In this document: positions 17,553 through 27,527 of the stretch, piece by piece
Layout: each line of letters begins with the position of its first letter
Numbering within the stretch: the first letter of the stretch is position 1
Source: Chitinophagaceae bacterium
GTDB lineage: Bacteria > Bacteroidota > Bacteroidia > Chitinophagales > Chitinophagaceae
DNA: 64,000 nt
Assembly: GCA_016715365.1 (NCBI GenBank)
Contig: JADKAM010000004.1
Coordinates: 62,001 to 126,000 of the forward strand
Direction of reading: 5' to 3'
The notes under the pieces: model-generated
Databases searched by the model: none
Seen by the model: the letters and a program-made list of their open reading frames with translations, nothing else
Told to the model about the DNA's origin: nothing
Position numbers and translations under genes: made by a program

Positions 17553-18410
17553 ATGCAACATAAAATCAAACTGATCGAATGCCCCCGTGATGCCATGCAG
17601 GGCTGGCCGCACTTTATCTCCACACAAAAGAAGATTGAATACATCAATGCCTTATTAAAAGTTGGTTTTGATACGATTGATTTTGGAAGTTTTGTTTCGC
17701 CGAAAGCAATACCGCAAATGGCAGATACTGCAGATGTGTTGAGAGGTTTACAGATTGAAAATGGTAAAAGCAAACTGCTTGCAATAATTGCAAACCAGCG
17801 TGGCGCAGAAGATGCAGTGGTGTTTGATGAGATCACTTACCTGGGTTTTCCATTCTCAGTTTCTGAAACATTTCAGATGCGTAATACCAATTCCACCATT
17901 GCCCAATCGCTGGGCAGGGTAGAAGAGATACAAAATCTTTGCATAAAAAATAAAAAGGAACTGGTTGTTTATATGTCGATGGGTTTTGGAAACCCGTATG
18001 GTGATGTTTATAGTGAAGAAATTGTTTTTGATTGGGTGAACAAACTGGTGGATATGGATATCAGCATCATTTCGCTGGCCGATACAGTTGGACTGGCCAC
18101 CAAAGAACAGGTTTATGATATCACCAAATACCTGGTTGATTCATTGCCGGATACAGAGATCGGTGTTCACCTCCACTCCACACCCACAAACTGGAAAGAA
18201 AAAGTGGATGCGGCTTTAAAGGCTGGCTGTAAGAGGTTCGATGGTGCCTTAAAAGGCATTGGCGGCTGTCCCATGGCCGATGATGAACTGGTGGGCAATA
18301 TGGATACCGAATTGATGATACCTTATTTTGAAGAAAAAAAAGTGCTGAATAATTTAGACTTTAATGCGCTTACAGCATGCAGCAAACTAGCTTCAGATAT
18401 TTTTATTTAG
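17553..18410 (+). CDS. Hydroxymethylglutaryl-CoA lyase-type aldolase
   Basis: A 285-residue HMGL-like TIM-barrel enzyme that would split HMG-CoA into acetyl-CoA and acetoacetate during leucine breakdown. The N-terminal ECPRDAMQGW (residues 8-17) aligns with the metal-binding EVxPRDGxQ motif. FDTIDFGSFVSPKAIPQM (38-55) and the metal-binding HLHSTPTNW near 207-215 follow. The family signature GGCP, with its catalytic Cys, appears as KGIGGCPMADDELVGN near 229-244. The length is standard for bacterial HMG-CoA lyases. No other leucine-pathway gene is nearby, so the physiological substrate is inferred. Confidence 0.86.
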   Translation: MQHKIKLIECPRDAMQGWPHFISTQKKIEYINALLKVGFDTIDFGSFVSPKAIPQMADTADVLRGLQIENGKSKLLAIIANQRGAEDAVVFDEITYLGFPFSVSETFQMRNTNSTIAQSLGRVEEIQNLCIKNKKELVVYMSMGFGNPYGDVYSEEIVFDWVNKLVDMDISIISLADTVGLATKEQVYDITKYLVDSLPDTEIGVHLHSTPTNWKEKVDAALKAGCKRFDGALKGIGGCPMADDELVGNMDTELMIPYFEEKKVLNNLDFNALTACSKLASDIFI

Positions 18411-18472
18411 CCACGAATGATACGAATGGGCACTAATAAAAAACATTCGTGTAAATTCGTGAAATTAGTGGC
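18410..18472. repeat. CACGAAT-type inverted repeat element
   Basis: GCCAC (18410-18414) and GTGGC (18468-18472) frame repeated CACGAAT/ATTCGTG words (CCACGAAT, TACGAAT, then ATTCGTG, ATTCGTG). The whole stretch can form a hairpin starting in the stop codon of the lyase gene. It is similar in style to dispersed intergenic repeats of Bacteroidota. A shorter CCCCCTTTAGGGG hairpin lies just downstream, near 18501-18513, before the GSCFA gene. Confidence 0.6.
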
Positions 18473-18520
18473 AATTATTTTTTAACAAAACACAATAGTC
18501 CCCCTTTAGGGGATAGGGGC

Positions 18521-19501
18521 ATGGACTTCCATTTAGAATTTACTCCCAAACCATTTGATGTAAAGATCAACCATCAGCAAAATTTATTGCTGATTGGCTC
18601 CTGCTTTACCGAGCAGATCGGTACAAAACTGGCCAATCATAAATTTGCCGTGCTCGATAATCCAAATGGCATTTTGTTCAATCCATCAAGCATTGCCAAA
18701 TCAATTTCATCATACATCAATAATAAGCAATACACAGAAACAGATTTGTTTTACCAGAATGAATGCTGGAACAGCTGGGAGCATCACAGCCGGTTTTCCC
18801 ATCCCGATAAAAAAATATGCCTGGCTGCAATTAACGGATCACAAGATACAGCGCATGATTTTTTAAAGAAAGCAGATTGGTTATTGATAACACTCGGCTC
18901 GGCCTTTGTTTATCAATTGGAGAACAACAAAGTTGTTGCCAACTGCCATAAAGTGCCAACAGATAAATTTGTTAAACGGCTTTTATCTGCCGATGAAATT
19001 TTTGCTGATTTACAAAGTATGATTGAAAATGCAGTGACTTTTAATCCAGGGCTACAAATTATTTTCACCATCAGCCCTGTGCGGCACCTACGTGATGGCT
19101 TTGTAGAGAACAACCGCAGCAAAGCCACGCTGATACAGGCTGTTCATCAGCTGGTAGAAAAAAATGGTAATTGTTTTTATTTTCCGGCATACGAACTGGT
19201 AATTGACGATCTGCGTGATTACCGCTTTTTTGCAGAAGATATGGTACATCCCAATTATGCAGCCACCAACTATGTATGGGAAAAATTTATGGCAGCCTGC
19301 ATTGATGAATCATCACAGCAATTGATGAAAGAAATTACTGTAATTGTGGCTGCAAAAAATCACAAACCATTCAATCCAACTTCTGAGCAGCACAAAAAAT
19401 TTCTGCAAACTAATTTAGCGAAAGTGAAAAAACTTCAACAGCAGTTCTCTTATTTAAATCTTGAAGAAGAAGCAGCGTTCTTTAATTCAGATAAAATCTA
19501 A
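18521..19501 (+). CDS. GSCFA domain protein
   Basis: A 326-residue protein. LLIGSCFTEQIGTKLANHKF (residues 23-42) contains the name-giving GSCF motif with a Ser in the SGNH-hydrolase block I position. NPNGILFNPSSIA (49-61), ITLGSAFVYQ near 126-135, SPVRHLRDGF near 185-194 and DMVHPNYAATNYVWEKF near 243-259 supply the remaining catalytic-like residues, including a DxxH motif. This is the GSCFA family, related to SGNH lipases/esterases. No substrate is established. Confidence 0.86.
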   Translation: MDFHLEFTPKPFDVKINHQQNLLLIGSCFTEQIGTKLANHKFAVLDNPNGILFNPSSIAKSISSYINNKQYTETDLFYQNECWNSWEHHSRFSHPDKKICLAAINGSQDTAHDFLKKADWLLITLGSAFVYQLENNKVVANCHKVPTDKFVKRLLSADEIFADLQSMIENAVTFNPGLQIIFTISPVRHLRDGFVENNRSKATLIQAVHQLVEKNGNCFYFPAYELVIDDLRDYRFFAEDMVHPNYAATNYVWEKFMAACIDESSQQLMKEITVIVAAKNHKPFNPTSEQHKKFLQTNLAKVKKLQQQFSYLNLEEEAAFFNSDKI

Positions 19502-19527
19502 AACCGGCAAACTCAAATCTAAATTTA

Positions 19528-20145
19528 CTAATGTATCCTATCACCCCTGATTTCCATTTCCTTCATCAGTTCCTTTTCATATTTCAACCATTCGGCCCAG
19601 CGCTTCCGCACAATTTTTTTATCTAAATAGTGTTCGGCCAATGTAATGAACAAAGTATAATGCCCGGCTTCGCTTTCCATAAATTTGCGGTAAAAGTTAC
19701 GCATGTAAGCATCATCCAGTCCTTCGCTCAGCCTTTTAAAACGTTCGCAGCTACGGGCTTCTATCAATGCCATGATCAGCATCTGGTCTAAAAACCGGTC
19801 ATTGGGGCTGCCATCTTTTTTTTGAAATTGTAACAGGCTGTTTACATACACATCTTTGCGTTGCCTGCCCAGTTTAAGGTCCCGCTTTTTCAGTTCAGCA
19901 ATCACCATTCTGAAATGCCCCCATTCTTCTGTAACGATCGGGCTTAGTTCATCTACCAGTAATTCCTTCTCAGAATTTTTTGTGATCAGCGAAATACAGG
20001 TTGTTGCAGCTTTCTGTTCACAGTATGCATGGTCGGTTAAAATTTCATCCAGTTGCAATTCTGCCAGATTTACCCAACGTGGGTCGCTGGGTAATTGCAA
20101 TCCTAAAATATTTTTGACGTCAATTGATAATTCTTTCATACCCAC
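19528..20145 (-). CDS. miaE: tRNA-(ms2io6A)-hydroxylase MiaE-like diiron enzyme
   Basis: A 205-residue ferritin-like protein. The four-helix iron ligands are visible: an early Glu in TDHAYCEQKAATTCISLI (about 34-51), EEWGHFRMVIAELKKRD (73-89, ExxH), EARSCERFKRL near 133-143, and YRKFMESEAGHYTLFITLAEHYL near 153-175 with ExxH. Order and spacing match MiaE, which hydroxylates the isopentenyl group of modified adenosine 37 in tRNA using oxygen. It converges with the GSCFA gene. Confidence 0.86.
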   Translation of the reverse strand: MGMKELSIDVKNILGLQLPSDPRWVNLAELQLDEILTDHAYCEQKAATTCISLITKNSEKELLVDELSPIVTEEWGHFRMVIAELKKRDLKLGRQRKDVYVNSLLQFQKKDGSPNDRFLDQMLIMALIEARSCERFKRLSEGLDDAYMRNFYRKFMESEAGHYTLFITLAEHYLDKKIVRKRWAEWLKYEKELMKEMEIRGDRIH

Positions 20146-20208
20146 AAAAATAAAACAGCCTGACTGTAAAAGCCAAACTGTTTTAATGTATGCGGAGTTA
20201 TCGGTTTA

Positions 20209-20619
20209 TTACTGTTTTGTTACCGAAAACAAACCAACACCTGTGGTTGATGTTCCCAGGCCAATAGTACCTGTCATTACAGTTGCACCTGCAGTATATT
20301 TACCTGATAATGTATACTCAGCACTTGAACTGGCATACCTGTAAAAGGCCCTTACACTATCCGCTACAATTGTCCAGGTACCGGTGGCAACATCAACAGC
20401 GGTGCTGTTATCGCCGGTAATATCAACAGTTCCATTTGCTTTAAAGTTTAAAGTAAATGCGTACGTAGGTACACCTGCTGATGTTCCGTATTGCCCGGTG
20501 CCACTCCAGGTTCCTGTTGGCGTAGAATTAGTTGTAGTTGTTGTATCATCTTTATTGCAAGATGATATTAAAAATACCATCGCCAAAGCAGGTATTAAAG
20601 CAAATAAACTCTTTTTCAT
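20209..20619 (-). CDS. Small lipoprotein of unknown function
   Basis: A 136-residue protein with a lipoprotein signal (FLISSC, Cys21) and a Thr-rich linker (residues 25-33). It then carries a small beta-rich domain: TGTWSGTGQYGTS, FTLNFKANGTVDI, ATGTWTIVADSVRAFY and EYTLSGKY. The strand pattern resembles lipocalin-like domains of Bacteroidota lipoproteins, but I cannot assign a family. Confidence 0.7.
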   Translation of the reverse strand: MKKSLFALIPALAMVFLISSCNKDDTTTTTNSTPTGTWSGTGQYGTSAGVPTYAFTLNFKANGTVDITGDNSTAVDVATGTWTIVADSVRAFYRYASSSAEYTLSGKYTAGATVMTGTIGLGTSTTGVGLFSVTKQ

Positions 20620-20844
20620 AGTTTCTGTTTTTAGAGAAATGATTAAATCCTGGTTTCTATTGGCCGTAAAACAAACATCATACCACTGCGGTGTAATGTG
20701 GGTATTATATAAAGGCTGAATGTTAAAATGTAAAAAACTATCTGACCAGATATTATATTTTTATGTAAATAAGCTTCACTAATTTGTACGTAAAGCATAG
20801 TATTATAGCAGATTTTAGTATTTTACAGAAAATAATATGCTTGT

Positions 20845-23310
20845 ATGAGAATTGTTCCTTTCCTGATAACCACTGCTATTTCAACTGCATTAGTAATTAC
20901 ACTGAATACCAGGTTAACCATTGGTGGTAATGAAGCGCCAGCTTTTGGAAGTTTTTTAAGCCCGCAACATGGTTTTTGGCAAAATGCCGAGGCTGTTTCT
21001 GAAAGCTATACCGCCGATCTTAAATTTTCGCAACTGAATGGCAAGGTAGATGTGTACCTGGACGACCGGTTGGTGCCGCATATTTTTGCCGAGCAGGAAA
21101 ACGATGCCTATTTTGTTCAGGGCTTTTTGCATTCAAAATTCCGTTTATGGCAAATGGAATTTCAGGCTTATGCCGCAGCCGGGCGCCTGAGTGAAATATT
21201 GGGCAATAAAGATGAACGCATTTTAAACTTCGACAGGAATATGCGCCGGCTGGGGATGGTATATGCTGCAGAAATTGCCTTGCAGCAAATGAATAATGAC
21301 CCGGTAATAAAATCGCAGTGCGATGCTTATACAGCCGGTGTAAATGCATACATAGAAACGCTTACAGAGAGTACGCTTCCGCTGGAGTATAAATTGATTG
21401 GTTATAAACCCGAAAAATGGAATAACCTTAAAACCTCCCTCTTTCTAAAATACATGAGTTATGACCTGGCGGCACACGATGATGATTTTGAACTAACGAA
21501 TGCAAAAAGTTTTTTTAGTGCCGATGACTTTGCAAAACTGTTTCCGGCCATACAGGATTCTTTGGATCCCATTATTCCTAAAGGAACCATTTTTGAAAAG
21601 CAAAAAGTGTTTCCGGTTGCACCTGCCCAGGCCGATTCTGTTTATTTTAATAGTCACGATCTGGCAGTTTCCGAAACTTCAAAACCCGACCGTGATAACG
21701 GAAGTAATAACTGGGCAGTGAGTGGCAGCAAAACAAAAAACGGTGCACCTATTTTGTGCAACGATCCGCATTTGGGTTTAAATCTTCCTTCGCTTTGGTA
21801 CGAAGTACAAATCTCTACACCAACCTTTAATGCTTATGGGGTAAGCTTTCCGGGTGCACCGGGTGTTATCATTGGTTATAACGACAGCTGCGCTTTTGGT
21901 TTTACAAATGGCGGCCGCGATGTAAGGGACTATTTCGAAATAAAATTTAAAGATGATAGCCGCCAGGAGTATTCTTTTAACGGACAATGGGTAAAAACAA
22001 CATTCAGAGTTGATACGATTAAAATAAAAAACAAACCCGCTTTTATTGATTCGGTTGCTTATGTACAATTGGGCAATGATATCTGCCCGGTGATGTATGA
22101 TAAATCTTTTTCGGGCGGCAAAAACACCAACAATAAATATTATGCGGTAAGATGGAAAGCACATGATGCCAGCAGTGAGCTTAAGATATTCAACATGCTA
22201 AACCGTGCAAAAAACTATGCCGATTATTCGGCTGCAGTTACCAACCTGCATACGCCGGGGCAAAATGTTGTTTTTGCTGCCAAGAACGGCGACATCGCTT
22301 TACGCACACAAGGAGAGTGGCCCGCCAAATGGAAAGGCCAGGGCGATTTTGTAATGCCAGGGTATGATACCAGTTATTTATGGCAGGGCATGATTCCGCA
22401 GGATGAAGTGCCTTATCAATACAATCCCGAAAGAGGTTTTGTAAGCAGCGCCAATCAAAAACCGGTTGATGATAATACTTATCCGTATTATCTGGGAAGA
22501 GATTACCCGCCCTACCGTGGCTACATCATTAACAAGCGGCTGAATGCAATGACGAATATCACACCGCAGGATATGATGACTTTACAAACTGATAATTTTG
22601 ATGCAGCTGCAGCCATGTCCATGCCTTTCATCATTGCCAATATGAAAGAAGGTGATTTGAATGCTGCTGAAAGAAAGTATTATGATATTTTAAAGAACTG
22701 GGATTGCAGGAATGATGTTGGCTCAAAAGGCGTTTCGGTATTTGATGTGTTCTGGAATAAATTTGATTCAACCGTTTATAATGATGAATATGCAAAAGCA
22801 CCAAAAGTTATCATGCGCCCTTTTTTCAGCACTTTGGTTGAGCAGATATTGAAAGATTCGGCTTATAAATTTTTAGATGATATTACAACAACCCAGGTTG
22901 AAACACTGGCAGACGATGTAACAGCTGCGTTTAAAAAAGCCGTGCCCCAGTTAGAAAAATTAGAAGCAGCCGGTAAACTGGATTGGGAAAAAAATAAAGC
23001 CACACGTGTGAATCACCTGGCAAAACTGGCCCCCTTCAGCAGGTTGAATTTACCCATCGGTGGCGGTTACCGCAGTATCAATGCTGCCAAGGTAGATCAC
23101 GGCCCCAGCTGGCGCATGGTGATAAGCCTAACGGCTGAAACAGAAGCCTATGGTGTGTATCCCGGCGGACAAAGCGGTAACCCCGGCAGTAAATACTACG
23201 ATAGTTTTGTTGACCAATGGGCTGCCGGAAAATATTATTCGCTGTGGATGATGACCAAAGCGCAAACAGGCGATAAACGTATTCTGGCAAAAATGAGTTT
23301 TAGTAAATAA
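20845..23310 (+). CDS. Penicillin-acylase-family N-terminal-nucleophile hydrolase
   Basis: An 821-residue protein with an N-terminal signal sequence or anchor (about residues 3-20), so it is probably periplasmic. The family layout is complete: an alpha-chain segment with VQGFLHSKFRLWQMEFQAYA near 92-111, a spacer, and the self-cleavage junction DNGSNNWAVSG, which makes Ser287 the predicted N-terminal nucleophile of the beta chain. The beta chain has NDPHLGLNLPSLWYEV, the oxyanion region FPGAPGVIIGYNDSCAFGFT and a GYRSINAAKVDHGPSWRMV motif. Such enzymes hydrolyse amide bonds in penicillins, N-acyl homoserine lactones or other acylated amines. The real substrate cannot be read from the sequence. 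Confidence 0.9.
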   Translation: MRIVPFLITTAISTALVITLNTRLTIGGNEAPAFGSFLSPQHGFWQNAEAVSESYTADLKFSQLNGKVDVYLDDRLVPHIFAEQENDAYFVQGFLHSKFRLWQMEFQAYAAAGRLSEILGNKDERILNFDRNMRRLGMVYAAEIALQQMNNDPVIKSQCDAYTAGVNAYIETLTESTLPLEYKLIGYKPEKWNNLKTSLFLKYMSYDLAAHDDDFELTNAKSFFSADDFAKLFPAIQDSLDPIIPKGTIFEKQKVFPVAPAQADSVYFNSHDLAVSETSKPDRDNGSNNWAVSGSKTKNGAPILCNDPHLGLNLPSLWYEVQISTPTFNAYGVSFPGAPGVIIGYNDSCAFGFTNGGRDVRDYFEIKFKDDSRQEYSFNGQWVKTTFRVDTIKIKNKPAFIDSVAYVQLGNDICPVMYDKSFSGGKNTNNKYYAVRWKAHDASSELKIFNMLNRAKNYADYSAAVTNLHTPGQNVVFAAKNGDIALRTQGEWPAKWKGQGDFVMPGYDTSYLWQGMIPQDEVPYQYNPERGFVSSANQKPVDDNTYPYYLGRDYPPYRGYIINKRLNAMTNITPQDMMTLQTDNFDAAAAMSMPFIIANMKEGDLNAAERKYYDILKNWDCRNDVGSKGVSVFDVFWNKFDSTVYNDEYAKAPKVIMRPFFSTLVEQILKDSAYKFLDDITTTQVETLADDVTAAFKKAVPQLEKLEAAGKLDWEKNKATRVNHLAKLAPFSRLNLPIGGGYRSINAAKVDHGPSWRMVISLTAETEAYGVYPGGQSGNPGSKYYDSFVDQWAAGKYYSLWMMTKAQTGDKRILAKMSFSK

Positions 23311-23312
23311 TC

Positions 23313-23378
23313 GATTTGATGATTAGCCGATTTGATAATTAAATACAGATCATTTCCAAATCAACTAATCATCAAATC
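23313..23378. repeat. Inverted repeat after the penicillin-acylase gene
   Basis: GATTTGATGATTAG (23313-23326) is perfectly complementary to CTAATCATCAAATC (23365-23378), with related words on both sides (CGATTTGATAATT; CATCAAATTTATAAATC; CCAAATCAAC). It fills the 98-base gap to the next gene. Confidence 0.75.
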
Positions 23379-23408
23379 ATCAAATTTATAAATCACCAAA
23401 TCAACTAT

Positions 23409-23753
23409 ATGAAATTCTTCCTCTCACTTATACTTACCATTTTATTACGTTTTGCGCCCTGTTTATTTCTTCCCTGGTGGAGTGTAGCCATTGCCGCATT
23501 TGTGGTGGCGGCTTTAATTCCACAAAGACCATTCAAGGCATTTCTTACCGGTTTTATCGCATTGTTTTTATTATGGGGCGGATTAAGCTTCTGGATGAGC
23601 AATAATAACGATCATATACTGGCACATAAAGTATCGCAGCTTATTTTAAAAATGGATAATCCTTACCTGCTGGTTTTGGCCACGGCTTTAATTGGCGCAC
23701 TGGTAGCTGGTTTTGCGGCGCTGGCAGGCAGTTACCTGCGTAAAACCAAATAA
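23409..23753 (+). CDS. Small integral membrane protein
   Basis: A 114-residue hydrophobic protein with about four membrane segments: 3-20 (FFLSLILTILLRFAPCLF), 22-38 (WWSVAIAAFVVAALIP), 44-62 (AFLTGFIALFLLWGGLSFW) and 85-107. It ends in a basic tail (YLRKTK). No family is recognised. It lies on the same strand as the hydrolase but is separated from it by the inverted repeat. Confidence 0.65.
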   Translation: MKFFLSLILTILLRFAPCLFLPWWSVAIAAFVVAALIPQRPFKAFLTGFIALFLLWGGLSFWMSNNNDHILAHKVSQLILKMDNPYLLVLATALIGALVAGFAALAGSYLRKTK

Positions 23754-23914
23754 TGGTATCTGGCCATTATGTACAATTTTAAAATTCCGGTCTACTACAT
23801 TTATTAATGTCACTTTAATATCCGGCTTATTTGTAGTGGCCTGACGCCTGATCAATTTAATTTAGAGTTTCAGTAACAAAATCAACACTAATTTTGTTAT
23901 ACTCAAAACAAAAT

Positions 23915-26360
23915 ATGCCCAAAAACTTTATTGTTCATTTTCTTTTTATTGCCAATACCTCATCAGCCCAAAAGATTTAAGGTACCGTATTCTCTGATAA
24001 AGGCGATCTGTTGCCTTATGCTTCTGTAACGATCAAAGGAACTTCCATTGGTACCAGCGCCAACAATAAAGCAAAATTCTCATTTTCTGTTGCACCGGGT
24101 ACTTACACAGTTGTATGCCAGCATATAGGCTACAAAACACAGGAAAAAAATTGTAACCCTTAAAAATGAGGATGCAGAAATTACTTTTATTATTGCTGCA
24201 CAACAACTGGATATGACCGAAGTAGTGGTGAAGAGTGGGGAAGATCCGGCTTATGAAATTATCAGGCAGGCTATTAAAAAGCGGTCTTTTTATAATGAAC
24301 AGGTTAAGGGGTTTGAATGCGGTTTATACACCAAGGATATGATGAAGCTGCGCAAGCTTCCCAAAAGAATACTGGGCCGGAAAATTGAAGAAGAAGATGT
24401 AAAAGATATGGGGCTCGATTCTTCCCGCAAAGGCATTATTTACCTGGCAGAATCTGTTGCCAGGATTTACATGCAGCAACCCGATAAATTTAAAATGGAA
24501 GTGATCAGCAGCCGGGTGAGCGGCAGTGATGGTTTTGGTTTTACCTTTCCAACCTTCATCAGTTTTTATCAAAATAATGTTTCTGTTTTTTTAGACCGGT
24601 TAAATCCCAGGGGATTCGTTTCGCCTATTGCCGATGCAGCTATCAGCATGTACAAATACAAATACCTGGGTAGTTTTTATGAAGATGGAAAAGAGATCAA
24701 CAGCATACAGGTAATTCCACGCCGTACTTATGAGCCCGTGTTTTCGGGCATCATCAATATTACAGATGGCGACTGGCGCATTCACAGTCTTGATCTTTTG
24801 CTAACCAAAACATCACAACTTGAAATTGTGGATACCCTGCACATCACCCAGTTTCATGTGCCGGTTGGTAAAGATGTTTGGCGGGTGAAGAATCAGCATA
24901 TTAATTTTGGGTTTAAACAGTTTGGTGTTGATGCCATCGGCAATTTTGTATCGGTGTATTCAGATTATAAGATCAACCCTGTGTTTGCAAAGAACAGGTT
25001 TAATAATGTAGTAGTTAAATATGATACGGCCTCCAACAAAAAACCGGTTGCTTATTGGGACAGCATCAGGCCAATGCCTTTGGAGTTTGAAGAAAGAATG
25101 GACTACCAAGTAAAAGACAGCCTTTTCCTGGTTAATAAAGATGCCGTTCAAAGCCAGGCTTCGGTTGATTCAATGAATAAGAAACAAGGCAAACTGAAGT
25201 TGTACGATATTTTCTGGAAGGGTTTGCACCGCACAAAATACACGGTTAAAGGTAATCACCAATGGGGTGTGGAATCATTGATACAAAGCCTGGAATATAA
25301 TACCGTAGAGGGTATTGTATTGAATGTAAATCCTTATTACAACCGGTATTTTAAAAAATTAAAGACCAATTTTTCTTTTGAACCCAACCTGCGTTATGGT
25401 TTGAGTAACACACACCTGAATGCCTGGGCCGATATCACTTTTCGTACCCGTGACTGGGAAACCGATAAAAAAATAAAGCGGCAAACCTGGACAATTTCCG
25501 GGGGAAAAAGGGTGAGCCAGTTTAATAAAGCAAACCCGATAACACCGCTTACCAATACTGTAAATACATTGATATGGGGCGATAATTTTATGAAGATCTA
25601 CGAAAATTATTTTGGCAGTATTGGCTTTAGTAAACGTTATGTACCAAATTATCCTATTGAAAAAATAGCATCGCAGTTTACCCCACACCAGGCATTTATA
25701 GTAAGTTTTGATATCAGCATCAAACCCGGACAAAAATATATTCAATATCCAAACCGTAAAATGTCGCTTGGTTCCAATTACCCAACCTTTAGTTTTAATT
25801 ATACAAAAGGCATTAAAAATATTTTTGGAAGTGATGTGAATTTTGATAAATGGCGCCTGAGTGTGAGTGACGACAAGAATTTTAAGCTGGCCGGGCTATT
25901 AAAATACAAGATAGGTATTGGTGGATTTTAAACAAAAAAAGTTTTCATTCAGGATTACCAGCATTTTACTGGCAACCGTGCTATCAGGGCCAGTGAATAT
26001 GTGAACAGCTTTCAGCTGGCCCATTATTATATCTACAGTACCACCAGTTCATTTTATACTTATGGTCACCTGGAGCATCATTTTAACGGGTTCCTCACCA
26101 ATAAAATTCCATTATTCAAGCGCCTTAACTGGAACCTGGTTGCCGGCTCCACTGCCCTGTATGTAAACGAAACAGCAATCATTGTGGAGGTATTTGCAGG
26201 CCTGGAAAATTTAATTAAAATATTCAGGGTAGATCTGATGGTATCGTACCGTAATGGTACTTATGAACGAACAGGTATCCGTATTGGAGCCGGAGGTATA
26301 TTGGGAGGCAGCCTTAGTCCGGGTAATTCAAGAAGCCGCCGTTCATCAATCAGTTTGTAA
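23915..26360 (+). pseudogene. DUF5686 / carboxypeptidase-like regulatory-domain protein, disrupted
   Basis: Read across frames, the gene encodes a signal peptide (MPKNFIVHFLFIANTSSAQ) and a CarboxypepD_reg domain (GTVFSDKGDLLPYASVTIKG to YTVVCQHIGYKTQ). A long DUF5686 outer-membrane-type region follows (EVVVKSGEDPAYEIIRQAI, then barrel sequence ending IRIGAGGILGGSLSPGN). Four lesions are visible: a TAA at 23978-23980 where AAA (Lys) is expected, a frameshift in an A run near 24145-24152, a TAA at 25929-25931, and a compensating one-base loss and gain in the T and A runs around 25926-25941. The longest open part is 24213-25931 (572 codons), and the last part reopens in the same frame to 26360. 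An intact protein would be about 815 residues. It is a pseudogene or, less likely, a cluster of sequencing errors. Confidence 0.82.
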
Positions 26361-26478
26361 TTATTTTTTAATCAATATCTTTGCCGTTCAATTTGGTTTG
26401 CCTGCAAGCATCCAATCCGCCGAACAAAGTGGAAGTACAGCGGATTATCAGTTCAACCCTGGTTCAAATTTTAAAATT

Positions 26479-27527
26479 ATGGCAGTATTACACAATCGTA
26501 TTTCCCAGGCGGAATTAAAAAAACTATTGTTCGCTGAAACAGCGCATCGTACCACTATTTCTTTTTATCAGTATTTTCCTGTTGATGATCCAAAACTATT
26601 TAGGGATGAGCTGTATAAGGCACTGAATGCTTTAAAGGTCTTTGGAAGAATTTATGTGGCAGCAGAAGGCATCAATGCACAGATCAGTGTGCCTGATAGT
26701 AATGTGGATGCTTTCAGGGAATATCTCAATACCATTGAAGCATTGAAAGACATCAGGCTGAATATTGCTGTGGATGACGATGGAAAAAGTTTTTGGGTAT
26801 TGAAAATTAAAGTACGTGAAAAAATAGTTGCTGATGGAATTGATGATCCGGGTTTCAGCATGCAAAATAAAGGCAGCTATGTAAATGCAGCGCAAATGAA
26901 TGAATTGCTGCAGGATGATGGAACAGTAGTGATTGACATGCGTAACCACATTACGAATACGAAGTGGGCCATTTTGAAAAAGCCATTGAAATACCCAGCG
27001 ATACTTTTAGAGAGCAATTGCCCATGGCGGTGGATATGATGCAGGATAAAAAGGATAAGAACATCATCATGTATTGTACGGGTGGTATACGCTGCGAAAA
27101 AGCAAGTGCTTACATGTTGCATCATGGCTTTAACCATGTGTACCACCTGGAAGGCGGCATTATCAATTATGCCAGGCAGGCAAAAGCTGCCGGGCTCGAA
27201 ACAAAATTCATTGGAAAAAATTTTGTTTTTGACGACAGGCTGGGAGAGCGGATAACAGAAGATATTATTGCCAAATGCCACCAGTGCGGCAAACCTGCCG
27301 ATACACATACCAACTGCAAAAACGATGGCTGTCATTTACTTTTCATTCAATGCGATGAATGCGCCAAACAATTTGATGGCTGCTGCACAGTTGAATGCCA
27401 GACAGTGTATAACCTGCCGTTGGAAGAACAGGTTGAATTACGCAAAGGCATTGATAAAGGGATGATGGTATTTAATAAAAGCAAAAAACGGTTGCGGCCG
27501 AGGTTGGATGAAATGAATAAAAAGTAA
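26479..27527 (+). pseudogene. trhO: tRNA uridine(34) hydroxylase TrhO, frameshifted
   Basis: Two frames together encode a rhodanese-type TrhO (YceA/UPF0176) of about 349 residues. The first frame (26479-26949) starts MAVLHNRIS and contains the N-terminal acylphosphatase-like part (ISFYQYFPVDDP, VAAEGINAQISVP) up to VIDMRNH. Two extra bases at about 26950-26951 shift the frame. The second frame continues YEYEVGHFEKAIEIPSD, then the rhodanese loop IMYCTGGIRCEKAS with its active Cys, and the Cys-rich C-terminus (CHQCGKPAD, CDECAKQFDGCC). If left in the first frame, translation ends at 27039 without the rhodanese loop. TrhO makes 5-hydroxyuridine at tRNA position 34 using oxygen. The rest of the coding sequence is well preserved, so the lesion is recent or an assembly error. 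The stop abuts the convergent purC stop. Confidence 0.85.

Noticed and set aside
26254..26478. N-terminal extension of the trhO frame
   Set aside because: It overlaps the end of the DUF5686 gene in another frame and has no TrhO-like sequence; the ATG at 26479 begins the family homology.
26940..26970. Programmed frameshift in trhO
   Set aside because: There is no slippery heptamer or downstream structure, and TrhO genes are not known to use recoding; a plain 2-base insertion explains it.
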